From assembly GCA_947624655.1 (NCBI GenBank), contig CANQLH010000008.1:1-64000 (forward strand): a stretch of 64,000 nt of DNA, read 5' to 3'. Below, piece after piece: positions 1-9,445 of this stretch. Source of the DNA: an uncultured Clostridia bacterium. Lineage in GTDB: Bacteria; Bacillota; Clostridia; TANB77; CAG-508. A program made the position numbers and the translations under genes. Within the stretch, counting starts at the first letter, position 1, and each line of letters opens with the position of its first letter. The notes under the pieces are model-generated. The model was not told the origin of the DNA. It was given only the letters and a program-made list of their open reading frames with translations, and ran no database searches.

Positions 1-4
1 ATAA

Positions 5-46
5 AAAACTAGGGAGAATAAATTATATTATTCCCTCCAGTTTTGA
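5..46 (+). terminator. Possible terminator of the gene left of the window
   Basis: Inverted repeat with arms around AAACTAGGGAGAATAA and TTATTCCCTCCAGTTT, followed by a moderately T-rich stretch. It would end a transcript entering from the left. The weak T tract keeps confidence low. Confidence 0.4.
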
Positions 47-189
47 TGGTATTTTAATGTGGGCTGTGAATTGTAACATCAAGTAACCAAAAATTTAACA
101 AAATTCCCAAAAAGGCTTGTAATTTGTTTTGATTTGTGGTACACTATTTATTAATCAGTCTAATAAACTAAATTGGAGGTGCAGTTTAA

Positions 190-387
190 ATGGCAAAATG
201 TGCAATTTGTGAAAAATCTATAAGCCACGGAAATAAACTAAGTATTGCTCGTTCTCATGTAAGTAAAAGAAGCACAAGAACATGGAAACCTAATTTACAA
301 AGTGTTAAAGTTATGGAGAATGGTCAAACAAAAAGAATAAAAGTATGTACAAAATGTTTACGTTCTGGAAAAGTTAATAGAGTATAA
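190..387 (+). CDS. rpmB: 50S ribosomal protein L28
   Basis: Structural protein of the large ribosomal subunit, 65 residues, the usual length. It begins MAKCAICEKS and carries two CxxC pairs (Cys4/Cys7 and Cys53/Cys56) typical of the zinc-binding form of L28. The start is set by a GGAGG ribosome site at about 174-178. It stands alone on the plus strand, followed by a terminator and then the convergent spoVM-like gene. spoVM also neighbours rpmB in Bacillus subtilis, which supports both calls. The single CGG here, over His-Gly, is out of frame and read normally. Confidence 0.97.
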   Translation: MAKCAICEKSISHGNKLSIARSHVSKRSTRTWKPNLQSVKVMENGQTKRIKVCTKCLRSGKVNRV

Positions 388-400
388 AATAAAAATAGAA

Positions 401-432
401 AGAGTAGAATTTTTTAAATCTACTCTTTTTTG
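401..432 (+). terminator. Intrinsic terminator after rpmB
   Basis: Stem AAAGAGTAGA / TCTACTCTTT followed by a T run, 14 bases after the rpmB stop. Confidence 0.85.
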
Positions 433-562
433 TTTAATAGAAATTTCTACGAAATTCCTATTAAACAAAAGGCTGAACGCAGCCTTTGAGCTTTCCTCCC
501 TTTGGTCGGAAACTCAAATCGGCACGAACAAAGGGCGCCGAGGCGCTTTGTTCAATTAATAC
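433..562. repeat. Inverted-repeat element, family C, copy 1
   Basis: Starts with a palindrome (GTTTAATAG / CTATTAAAC around a GAAATT core) and ends with sequence matching its start. The interior contains a block close to the one at about 11874-12005 (for example the AAACTCAAATCGGCA segment). No coding capacity. It lies between rpmB and spoVM and is probably a small non-autonomous mobile element. Confidence 0.6.
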
Positions 563-571
563 ATATATGTA

Positions 572-646
572 TTAGTCTTTGATGCCAAAAATGAATTTTA
601 CAAATCCACGTAAGAATTTTGGAACTTTTTTTACAACGATTGTCAT
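572..646 (-). CDS. spoVM: SpoVM-like spore morphogenesis peptide
   Basis: A 24-residue peptide whose centre, KVPKFLRGFVKFIFGIKD, closely resembles SpoVM (KLPKFLGGIVRAMLG in B. subtilis, quoted from memory). SpoVM is the curvature-sensing amphipathic helix that anchors the SpoIVA coat basement layer to the forespore. The Pro in the N-terminal third and the basic amphipathic C-terminal half are visible. A GGAGTG-type ribosome site lies upstream, just after the stop of the small membrane gene, so the two probably form one minus-strand operon. Adjacency to rpmB, as in Bacillus, supports the call. It implies that sporulation genes persist in this lineage. Confidence 0.8.
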   Translation of the reverse strand: MTIVVKKVPKFLRGFVKFIFGIKD

Positions 647-664
647 ATAAATTTACACACTCCT

Positions 665-814
665 TTAACATGATAACCAAATCAGACCAACTATTACAAT
701 AACTACACCAATGATAAATAGCCAACCACATAAAGGAAGTAATAATACAAAAAGCATTCCAAGCCCGAATCCTATCATACATACAGCTAATGTTTTCTTA
801 AGAAGCTTAAACAT
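665..814 (-). CDS. Small two-helix membrane protein
   Basis: 49 residues. A short basic N-terminus (MFKLLKK) is followed by two hydrophobic stretches (about residues 9-27 and 30-47) with almost no polar residues between them, so this is an integral membrane protein. A strong GGAGGT ribosome site precedes the ATG. It lies immediately upstream of the SpoVM-like gene on the same strand, suggesting co-transcription and perhaps expression during sporulation. I do not recognise the family. A CGG over Phe-Gly is out of frame. Confidence 0.65.
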   Translation of the reverse strand: MFKLLKKTLAVCMIGFGLGMLFVLLLPLCGWLFIIGVVIVIVGLIWLSC

Positions 815-891
815 AATATCTTACCTCCTATATAATTTATTATATTGGCTAAACATAAAATATGTGACATAAAGAAAGGATATAGTAATAA

Positions 892-1533
892 ATGAAAAAT
901 AAATCAAAGGAATTAGTTAATATATTAAAAGAAACATACCCAGATGCAAAATGTAGTTTAGATTTTACAACTCCATTTGAAATGCTAATTGCAGTTATGC
1001 TTTCAGCTCAATGCACAGATGAAAGAGTTAATAAAACAACACCTAGCATTTTTGCAAAGTATAATACACCAGAAGATTTTGCAAGACTTAACATAGAAAC
1101 CATAGAAGAGCTTATTCATCCTTGTGGATTTTATAAAAATAAAGCAAAAAATATTAAAGCATGTGCAAAGATGCTTTTGGAAAAGTTTCGGGGGAGAAGT
1201 TCCTCAAACAATGGAGGAACTTATGAGTCTTCCAGGAGTTGGGAGAAAAAGTGCAAATGTTGTAATGTTAGAAGCTTTTGGTGAAGCTAAAGGCATTGCA
1301 GTAGATACACATTGCAGACGTATAGCAAATAGAATTCGGTCTTAGCGATAAAAAAGAACCAGAAATGATTGAGCAAGATTTACTTAAGATTTTTGATGAG
1401 AGTGATTATAAAGATATTAATCATTTGTTCATTTGGCACGGAAGAAATATTTGTACAGCAAGGAATCCAAAATGTATGAAGTGCCCTATTAAGCAAATGT
1501 GCAAAGAATATTATCGGAAAAAGCAATTGTTAA
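892..1533 (+). CDS. nth: Endonuclease III, read through three CGG sites
   Basis: DNA N-glycosylase/AP lyase for oxidised pyrimidines in base-excision repair. Conventionally read it is three fragments. With the C skipped at 1189, 1337 and 1515 it becomes one 212-residue protein, the family length. Visible motifs: helix-hairpin-helix LPGVGRKSANVV with catalytic Lys, VDTHCRR with catalytic Asp, and the 4Fe-4S loop C-x6-C-x2-C-x5-C near the C-terminus. The restored junctions read KFGGEVP and NRIGLSD, as in homologues. The third site is masked because the frame-0 ORF stays open to 1559; with the shift the protein ends YYGKSNC. It lies upstream of polC with a short gap. Confidence 0.93.
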
Positions 1534-1612
1534 AAAATAATCTTGATTTTTGGATATAGCTGATATAAAATACAAATTGAACTAAAAAACAAAACGGAGG
1601 CAAAAAGGTAAA

Positions 1613-4600
1613 ATGACAAATGAAACAAAAAAAGTAAAAGATGTATTCAAAGATTATGAAACAAACGGCAATATTTTAGAATGTGATATTCTTAATATAA
1701 GTATGTTTAAAAAATCAAACAAACTAGCAATAGAACTAAAATCTTCAAAAAAAATACAAATTGGAGAAAAACTTGCATTCGAGTTTTATTTAAAAAGCAA
1801 ATTTAGAGTTCAAGATGTAGATATTCAAATTGATGTACAAGAAACAAAGGCACCAAGCAAAGGAAAACAGAATAAAGACGAAAAAGATGAACAAGAAGAA
1901 GTAACTCCTGTAATAATAGGAAATAAAAAAGCAAAGATTACAGATAAAATTGTAAAAGTAAAAGATATAAACATGGATAGTGGAAAAGTTGTTATCTGTG
2001 GAAAGATTATAAAGCAGGAAGTTAAAGAACTAAAATCTGGTAAATTCCTTTTAATGATGAATGTGTTTGATGGCTCTTGTACTATTGTTTGTAAGGCCTT
2101 TTTAGAGGCAGATGTAAAAGATAAAGTATTAAATAGAATTAATTCAGCTCCTAGAGTTACTGTATTAGGTAATGCACAATATGATCCATTTTCGAAAGAG
2201 GTAACGATTATGGCAAATGTTGTGTTGGAGGCAGAAGCAAAAACAGAAGTTAAGAGAATGGACAGAAGTGATGAAAAAAGAGTAGAGCTTCATATGCATA
2301 CACAAATGAGCCAGATGGATGGTGTAACACCAGTTGAAGATCTTATAAATCGTGCTAGGTCTTGGGGAATGAAATCAATCGCAATTACGGACCATGGAGT
2401 TGTACAAGCCTTCCCAAAGGCAAATCATGTTGTAGAAGATAATAAGGGAGATATAAAGGTTATATATGGAGTTGAGGCATACCTTGTACCTGATGGACAG
2501 ACAAGTGTGTATAATCCTAAAAATCAAGATTTAGATACGGAATATTGTGTATTAGATATTGAAACAACAGGACTTTCATTTAGAACGGAGAAAATAACAG
2601 AGCTTGGAGCAATAAAAATTAAAAATGGAAAGATTATAGATACTTTTGAATGTTTTGTAAATCCAGAAAAACCAATACCTTATGAAGTAATAAAAGTTAC
2701 ACATATTACGGATGATATGGTAAGAGATGCTGAGAAAATTGAACAGGTACTACCTAAATTTTTGGAATTTGCAGGTGATGATGTATTAGTTGCACATAAT
2801 GCAAACTTTGATATTGGGTTTATTAGGCATTTCGCAGAATTACAAGGTCTAAAAATGGATAATACATATATAGATACTCTTGCACTTGCAAGGGATATGT
2901 TCCCTGACTATAAAAAATACAAACTTGGAATTATTGCAGATAATTTAGGAATAAGAGTAGATGTTGCACATAGAGCTTTAGATGATGTAAAGACTTTGGT
3001 AAAAGTCTTTGAGGTAATGCTAAGAAATCTAAAAGAAAATGGAATAACAAGTATAAATGATATAGACAATTTTTATAGCAAAGAAATTGATTTAAAGCAT
3101 TTATCTACATACCATGCAATAATATTAACTAAAAATTATGTAGGACTTAAAAATTTATATAAATTAATATCTTTTTCACACTTAGATTATTTCTATAAAA
3201 AACCTAAAATACCAAAAAGTCTATACAAAAAATATTCTGAGGGGTTGATGATCGGTAGCGCATGTGACCAAGGAGAGTTGTATCAGTCAATTTTAGAAGG
3301 CCTATCAGAAGAGAAAATTGAGGAGATAGCATCTTTTTATGATTATCTTGAGATACAACCTTTAGGTAATAATGAATATTTAATAAGAAATGGTACAGTT
3401 GAGAATAAAGACGGTTTAATAGAGATAAATAGAAAAATAGTAGCATTAGGAGAAAAATTAAATAAACCAGTTGTTGCAACTTGTGATGTGCATTTTATGG
3501 ACCCAGAGGACGAAATATATAGAAGAATATTAATGGCAGGACAAAAATATGATGATGCTGATTTGCAACCACCACTTTATCTTCGTACAACAGAAGAGAT
3601 GCTTGAAGAATTTACATATCTTGGAAGAGACAAGGCTTATGAAGTAGTAGTAACAAATACTAACAAAATAGCTGATATGTGTGAGGCAATTAGCCCAATT
3701 TCTAAAGAAAAATGCCCACCTCATATTGAAGGTTGCGAAAAAACAATAGAAGATATAGCGATGAATAGAGCAAAAGAATTATATGGAGACCCACTTCCAG
3801 AAATAGTAGAAGTAAGGCTTAGAAAAGAGCTAGATTCAATTATTAAAAACCGGTTTCTCTGTTATGTATATTATTGCTCAAAAGCTCGTATGGAAATCAA
3901 ACGAAGACGGATATTTAGTTGGTTCAAGGGGATCTGTTGGTTCTTCACTTGCAGCATATATGACGGGAATAACGGAAGTAAATGCTTTAAAACCACATTA
4001 TAGATGCCCTAATTGTAAGTATTCTGATTTTAGTGATCATGGGGTTAAAAATGGATTTGACCTTCCAGATGCAAATTGTCCAAAATGTGGTACAAAGCTT
4101 GTAAAAGACGGCGTTGATATTCCATTTGAAACCTTCCTAGGATTTAATGGAGATAAGGAGCCTGATATAGACTTAAACTTTTCAGGAGAGTATCAAACTA
4201 AAGCACATAAATATGCAGAAGTTATACTTGGCCAAGGAACAACATTTAAAGCAGGTACCATAGGTACAATAGCAGAAAAAACAGCCTATGGATATGTTAA
4301 GAATTATTTTGAAGAAAGAAATATACATATGAGTTCAGCAGAAATTGAAAGATTAGCAGTAGGTTGTACAGGAATAAAAAGAACAACAGGTCAACACCCA
4401 GGTGGAGTTGTTGTAGTACCAAAAGGACGTGAAATATATGAATTTTGCCCAGTACAGCACCCTGCTGATGATCCGAATTCTGACATAATAACAACACATT
4501 TTGATTATCACTCTATTGATAAAAACTTACTTAAATTTGATATGCTAGGTCATGATGATCCGACAGTAATAAGAATGTTACAAGATATAACAGGAATAGA

Positions 4601-5594
4601 CCCAAAAACAATACCTCTTGATGATAAGAAAACGATGTCTATATTCTCATCAACTGAGGCACTTGGGGTAACTCCAGAACAAATAGATTCAAAAGTTGGT
4701 ACATTTGGAGTTCCAGAATTTGGTACGAGATTTGTAAGAGATATGCTTGTTGAGACACTACCTAAAACCTTTGAGGAATTAGTAAGAATATCAGGTCTTT
4801 CGCATGGTACAAACGTATGGACAAATAATGCTCAGGAATTAGTAAAAGCTGGTACTGCTACACTTGCAGAAGCAATTTGTACAAGAGATGATATAATGAT
4901 ATATTTAATCAGTATGGGTCTCCCAGCTCAAAATTCGTTTAAAATAATGGAATGTGTTCGTAAGGGAAAGGGGCTAACGGAAGAGCAAGAAGCACTAATG
5001 AGAGAACACAATGTGCCAGATTGGTACATAGATTCTTGCAAAAAAATAGAGTATATGTTCCCTAAGGCACATGCTGTTGCATATGTTACTATGGCATTTA
5101 GAATTGCGTGGTTTAAGGTACATATTCCACTTGCATATTATGCTACATATTTTTCAATAAGAGCAGATGAATTTGATAGTGAAGTAATGATATTTGGTAA
5201 AAGTAAAGTAAGAGAAAAGATGGCAGAAATTAAAAGGCTTGGAAATGATGCAACTCAAAAGGATAAGAATATGTATCCAATATTAGAGCTTGTACTTGAA
5301 ATGTATGAAAGAGGTTTTAACTTTTTGCCAGTTGATTTATATAAATCAGATGCTATAAAATTTAAGGTAGAAGATGGTGCAATACGTCCACCTCTTAATA
5401 GTATTGCAGGAATGGGAGGAATTGCAGCACAAGGTATACAGCAAGCTAGAGAAAATGGAGAGTTCATATCAAAGCAAGATATAAAAAAGAGAGCAAAAGT
5501 AGGAGATGCAGTAATTTCTTTACTTGAAAAATTTGGATGTGTTGAGGGAATGAGTGAGACTAACCAAATGAGCTTATTTGATGCAATGTTCTAA
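1613..5594 (+). CDS. polC: DNA polymerase III PolC, one CGG site
   Basis: Gram-positive replicative polymerase, 1,326 residues when the CGG at 3851 is read as a +1 shift. Order of parts: N-terminal OB-like region, PHP segment ([11 protein letters not shown]), inserted proofreading exonuclease ([24 protein letters not shown]), the rest of PHP, then palm and fingers with a Cys-rich finger (CPNC, CPKC) and acidic [12 protein letters not shown], and a C-terminal HhH region. The junction restores [16 protein letters not shown], a conserved PolC block. Without the shift, translation stops at about 4003 before the catalytic palm. A GGAGG site at about 1595 sets the start. It is slightly shorter than Bacillus PolC, mainly at the N-terminus. 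Confidence 0.96.
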
Positions 5595-5600
5595 TACTTT

Positions 5601-5792
5601 GTTACAGGATAATGTGTTGTTTCAATAGAATAGCTGAAATGATTTATTTTTAGAGCTTTGGTGTCGCAGTCTACAAATTAAAAATATATATGTAGACTGC
5701 TCCATTCGCCCTTCGCTAACGCTTCGGTTGGGCGCTTACGCAGCTCTTTCAAATAAATAATTTCAGCTATTCTTTAATACAAAAGCATTATT
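5601..5792 (+). repeat. MITE-like inverted repeat, family A, copy 1
   Basis: About 190 bases forming one long imperfect hairpin. Outer ends are GTTACAGGATAATG and a CATTAT-type end, with long matching arms (GAATAGCTGAAATGATTTATTT and its inverse) and an inner CAGTCTAC / GTAGACTG stem. Further copies lie at about 25267, 30912, 46549, 51383, 56137 and 62114. No ORF. It sits just after polC. Confidence 0.85.
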
Positions 5793-5813
5793 TAGAAAGG
5801 AATGTGATTGAAG

Positions 5814-6110
5814 ATGAGTATTGAAACATTTTTACAAATAATTCCCTTAAAGTATGTATTAATATATTTTGCAATAATTAATGTTATAGGATTTTTTGCA
5901 ATGCTTATAGATAAACAAAAGGCAAAAAGAGGCTCTTGGAGAATACCAGAAAAAACATTGTTCATGTTTACATTTTTAGGAGGAGGAATAGGAACAATTG
6001 CTGGAATGTATTTATTTAGGCATAAAACAAAGAAACTAAGATTTACAATAGGTTTTCCAGTAATCTTAATTACTGAGATTGCGTTAATTATATATTGGAT
6101 AATGCAATAA
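5814..6110 (+). CDS. DUF1294 family membrane protein
   Basis: 98 residues, predicted to have three membrane segments. The motif order INVIGFFAMLIDKQKAKRG...RIPEKTLF...GGGIGTIAGMYLFRHKTKK matches DUF1294, a small membrane family of unknown function. The start could instead be TTG at 5808, which is better spaced from the AGAAAGG site at 5794; ATG 5814 is chosen by codon preference. The family A repeat supplies the DNA immediately upstream, so its expression may depend on read-through from polC or on the repeat. A strong terminator follows. Confidence 0.85.
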   Translation: MSIETFLQIIPLKYVLIYFAIINVIGFFAMLIDKQKAKRGSWRIPEKTLFMFTFLGGGIGTIAGMYLFRHKTKKLRFTIGFPVILITEIALIIYWIMQ

Positions 6111-6132
6111 AAATATACATAGTCAAAAAAAC

Positions 6133-6178
6133 AAACAGAAGCAAGCATTAAAAATATGCTACTTCTGTTTATCTTTTT
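6133..6178 (+). terminator. Intrinsic terminator after DUF1294 gene
   Basis: Stem AAACAGAAGCAAGCAT / ATGCTACTTCTGTTT followed by ATCTTTTT. Confidence 0.88.
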
Positions 6179-6290
6179 GCAAACAAACGAACAATATACA
6201 TAATAAATTTAAGAATAAAATAAAAAATTCACATAAAATAAAAAATTATATAAACTTATAAAAAAAATTAATAAAATGTCAATAAAATAG

Positions 6291-6333
6291 TTATTCACAA
6301 AGTTATCCACATTTTTTAAAAATGTGTGGATAA
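6291..6333. promoter_or_regulatory. Cluster of three perfect DnaA boxes in an AT-rich gap
   Basis: TTATTCACA at 6291-6299, TTATCCACA at 6303-6311 and the inverse TGTGGATAA at 6325-6333 all match TTATNCACA. The last two form an inverted pair around a T/A-rich centre. The roughly 400-base gap (6111-6524) is otherwise extremely AT-rich, with no ORF I can support. It could be an origin element or a DnaA-controlled regulatory region. Confidence 0.6.
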
Positions 6334-6524
6334 ACCACAATCGTAAACCTAAAAATTACAAAAATGTTAACATAAATCGATAAAACGTCATAATTTTGAA
6401 AAACAATTGTAATAATTATGAAATAATTTTTACCAAATTGAAAAATAATTGTAATAAAAGTAGGACAAATTTGCAAAAAATGTCATATATTGTAATATGT
6501 TAGTTTATAAAGGATGTGGAAAAT

Positions 6525-6890
6525 TTGAGTATAGAAAAAACGATAAGAAAAATATTAAATAAAATTAAACATAATAAAACCAGAAGAGAAACTAGTAATA
6601 TTAAAAAAATAAGCTATGACGAATTAGAAGAGTTAATGAGAAATAATAGTGAACTTATTATAGTAGATACAAGGAGTCCTCAAGAATATGCTGAAAATAG
6701 AATTAGATATGCAATAAATATACCAGTATACGAAATAGAAAAAAGTGCTTCTTTTCTACTACCTAATAAGGATAAGGTTATTGTATTATATTGCCAATGT
6801 GGTATAAGGAGTGATAAGGCATATAAAATTTTAGAAGAAAAAGGATATACTAACTTATATACATTAGAAGGAGGGATAGATAGTATATAA
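6525..6890 (+). CDS. Single-domain rhodanese-like protein
   Basis: About 121 residues. The rhodanese fold is marked by IVDTRSPQEYAENRIRYAINIP and the active-site loop YCQCGIRSDKAYKIL, in which the catalytic Cys is present (CQCGIRS), followed by GYTNLYTLEGGI. A persulfide sulfurtransferase is the likely activity; the in vivo acceptor cannot be inferred. The start is uncertain: GTG 6516 lies on top of the AAAGGA site, so TTG 6525, about 10 bases downstream of it, is preferred. About the first 30 residues are basic and precede the domain. It stands between the DnaA-box region and serS. No in-frame CGG. Confidence 0.85.
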   Translation: MSIEKTIRKILNKIKHNKTRRETSNIKKISYDELEELMRNNSELIIVDTRSPQEYAENRIRYAINIPVYEIEKSASFLLPNKDKVIVLYCQCGIRSDKAYKILEEKGYTNLYTLEGGIDSI

Positions 6891-6967
6891 TTGATTTTTT
6901 AAAAACACTTGCCAAAAGCCTAAAAACGTGATAAACTTGTCCTATAAAAAAGAAAAGAGGAATGTTT

Positions 6968-8263
6968 ATGATAGATATAAAACTTATAAGGGAAAATCCT
7001 GAACTTGTAAAAGAAAATATTAGAAAAAAGTTTCAAGATTACAAATTAGAGCTAGTAGATAAAGTAATTGAATTAGATAAAAAAAGTAGAGAAACATCAC
7101 TAAATGGCGATACTTTAAGAATGAATCGTAACAAATTAAGTGAGCAAATTGGCGTGCTAATGCGTGAAGGAAAAAAAGAAGAAGCAGAAAATGTAAAAAA
7201 AGAAGTATCAAAAATTAATGACGAACTTGAAAAAAATGAAAAATTAGAGGAAGAATATAAGGCACAAATAAAAGAAATAATGATGAGAATTCCTAATATA
7301 ATGCACGAGTCTGTACCAATAGGAAAAGATGATAGCCAAAATGTTGAAGTTCAAAAATATGGAGAGCCAGTTGTTCCAAGTTATGAAATCCCATATCATA
7401 CAGATATAATGGAAAGCTTTTCAGGAATAGATTTAGATTCAGCAAGAGAAGTTGCAGGAAATGGATTTTATTATTTAGTAGGAGATATAGCAAGACTACA
7501 CTCTGCATTACTTAGTTATGCAAGAGATTTTATGATAAATAAAGGCTTTACTTATACAATACCACCATATATGATTAGAAGTGATGTTGTAACAGGTGTT
7601 ATGAGCTTTGAAGAAATGGATGCAATGATGTATAAGATAGAAGGAGAAGACCTTTATCTTATAGGAACTAGTGAACATTCAATGATAGGAAAATTTAAAG
7701 GAAAAATATTAGATAGTGAGAAGCTTCCATATACTATGACTTCATATTCGCCATGCTTTAGAAAAGAAAAAGGAGCACACGGAATTGAAGAAAGAGGAGT
7801 ATACAGAATACATCAATTTGAAAAACAAGAAATGATAGTTGTATGTGAACCAGAAGATAGTTATAAATGGTATGATAAAATGTGGTCATATACAGTTGAG
7901 CTATTTAGAAGCCTAGATATTCCAGTTAGAACTTTAGAATGTTGTTCAGGAGATTTAGCAGATTTAAAATCAAAGAGCGTAGATGTTGAAGCTTGGAGTC
8001 CTAGACAACAAAAATATTTTGAGGTAGGAAGTTGCTCAAATTTAACAGATGCACAGGCAAGAAGACTAGGAATAAGAATAAAGAAAAAGGGAGAAAAACA
8101 GACTTATTATGCACACACATTAAATAATACAGTAATTGCTCCACCACGTATGTTAATAGCATTTTTAGAAAATAACTATAACGAAGATGGTAGTGTAAAT
8201 ATTCCTGCTGTTTTAAGACCATATATGGGTAACACCGAAAAACTTATACCAAACAAAAAATAA
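6968..8263 (+). CDS. serS: Seryl-tRNA synthetase
   Basis: Class II synthetase charging tRNA-Ser, 431 residues. The N-terminal antiparallel coiled-coil arm spans about residues 30-100. The catalytic core shows motif 2 ([12 protein letters not shown]) and motif 3 ([17 protein letters not shown]). ATG 6968 is preferred over 6962 because the GAGG site at 6957 is correctly spaced only from the second, giving [12 protein letters not shown] as in homologues. No T-box leader is visible upstream. Only 10 bases separate it from ysxC, so it likely starts a serS-ysxC-DUF4364-proS transcript. The single CGG, over His-Gly, is out of frame. Confidence 0.96.
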   Translation: MIDIKLIRENPELVKENIRKKFQDYKLELVDKVIELDKKSRETSLNGDTLRMNRNKLSEQIGVLMREGKKEEAENVKKEVSKINDELEKNEKLEEEYKAQIKEIMMRIPNIMHESVPIGKDDSQNVEVQKYGEPVVPSYEIPYHTDIMESFSGIDLDSAREVAGNGFYYLVGDIARLHSALLSYARDFMINKGFTYTIPPYMIRSDVVTGVMSFEEMDAMMYKIEGEDLYLIGTSEHSMIGKFKGKILDSEKLPYTMTSYSPCFRKEKGAHGIEERGVYRIHQFEKQEMIVVCEPEDSYKWYDKMWSYTVELFRSLDIPVRTLECCSGDLADLKSKSVDVEAWSPRQQKYFEVGSCSNLTDAQARRLGIRIKKKGEKQTYYAHTLNNTVIAPPRMLIAFLENNYNEDGSVNIPAVLRPYMGNTEKLIPNKK

Positions 8264-8273
8264 AGAGGTAAAA

Positions 8274-8864
8274 ATGATAGTAAAAAATCCAAAATTTGAA
8301 ATATCAGCAGTAACAAAAAAGCAATATCCGGCAGGTAATTTGCCAGAAATTGTACTTGCAGGAAAATCAAATGTAGGTAAATCATCTTTTATAAATACTC
8401 TAGTAAATAGAAAAAATCTAGCTAGGACAAGCAGTGAGCCACGGGAAAACTAGACAAATTAATTTTTATAATATAGATGAAAAATTCTATTTTGTAGATT
8501 TACCACGGATATGGATATAGTAAGATGTCTAAGAGAGAACAAGAAAAAGTACGGAGAATTTATAGAAGAATATTTATTTTCAAGAGAAAATATTAGCTTA
8601 ATTATTTTAATATTAGATATAAGGCATAAGGTATCAGAAAACGATAAATTGATGTATGAATATATAAAAAATACAAATAAGCCTTATTTAATAATTGCAA
8701 ATAAGGCAGATAAAATAGCTATAACAAAAGTAGATAGCGCAATATCAGATATGAGAAAAGATTTAAAAATCAAACCTGAGGAAATATTAATTCCATTTTC
8801 TTCAGAAAGAAAAATATATATAGAAAACACTTGGAATAATATAAGTAGATGGAGTGAGATATAA
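8274..8864 (+). CDS. ysxC: Ribosome-assembly GTPase YsxC/EngB, three CGG sites
   Basis: Essential GTPase for late 50S assembly. Skipping C at 8442, 8506 and 8552 joins four pieces into 195 residues, the family length. G1 is GKSNVGKSS, the restored [12 protein letters not shown] covers the G2 region, G3 is the restored DLPGYGYS, and NKAD is G4. The third site restores [11 protein letters not shown], matching EKWGKMIEKYL in homologues. All three restored glycines are at family-conserved positions. Without the shifts the protein ends soon after G1. It sits 10 bases after serS. Confidence 0.94.
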
Positions 8865-8865
8865 A

Positions 8866-9441
8866 GTGAAACTGGGTGCTGATAATGAAACACTAGCAGA
8901 GAATAAAGTATTAATTCTATATCTATTATCAACTATGGAAAAGCCAGTTAACAATGATGAATTGTATAGAATAGTCTTATCAATACAAGATATGAATTAT
9001 TTTTATTTTCAACAATTTATAGTAGATTTAGAAAATAATAAATACATAATGTCATATATGAAAGAAAACGATATAGTGTATGAAATCACAGAAAACGGAA
9101 AGAACACATTAGAATTAACGCTGGATATGTTACCTGGAATAATAAAATTAAAGGTAGATGAGAATGTAAAAGGCGAGTTAAGAGAAATACGAAATGAATC
9201 TGCAATAAGAGCAGAATTTATACCTCTTAGCGAAAATGAATTTATAGTGAAATGTAAAGTTATAGAAAATAGTGTTACAATATTTGAAATACAGACATTT
9301 GTAGCATCAAGAGAACAGGCAGTCCAAATTGTACAAAATTGGGAAGAGAATGCAGGAAAGATATATCCAAGTGTTTTACAAATGTTAAATGAAAATAGTT
9401 GCGATAAAAAAGAAGATATAGAATTAGAGATGGGAGAGTAA
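8866..9441 (+). CDS. DUF4364 family protein
   Basis: About 191 residues, from GTG 8866, the codon best spaced from GGAG at 8853. GTG 8854 is an alternative overlapping ysxC. The N-terminal section ([24 protein letters not shown]...[16 protein letters not shown]) is the winged-helix-like segment of the DUF4364 family, common in Clostridia and of unknown function. It is predicted cytoplasmic and DNA-binding by family resemblance only. It overlaps or abuts ysxC and lies 4 bases before proS, so it is co-transcribed with them. No in-frame CGG. Confidence 0.8.
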   Translation: MKLGADNETLAENKVLILYLLSTMEKPVNNDELYRIVLSIQDMNYFYFQQFIVDLENNKYIMSYMKENDIVYEITENGKNTLELTLDMLPGIIKLKVDENVKGELREIRNESAIRAEFIPLSENEFIVKCKVIENSVTIFEIQTFVASREQAVQIVQNWEENAGKIYPSVLQMLNENSCDKKEDIELEMGE

Positions 9442-9445
9442 GAAT

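Noticed and set aside
1501-1560. nth ending at 1559 with tail LLKNNLDFWI
   Set aside because: This reading needs one CGG to act as Arg, against every other site in the window; the +1 stop at 1533 also gives the standard protein length.
3204-3479. Minus-strand ORF inside polC
   Set aside because: Antisense to a conserved PolC region, no ribosome site and hydrophobic low-complexity sequence typical of shadow ORFs in AT-rich DNA.
5601-5792. CRISPR-like repeats because of repeated similar segments
   Set aside because: The repeats are single inverted elements scattered about 5-20 kb apart, not arrays with spacers, and no cas genes are present.
6280-6340. Simple terminator hairpin formed by the inverted TTATCCACA pair
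   Set aside because: No T run follows either arm, a third box lies outside the palindrome, and a clear terminator already exists at 6133-6178.
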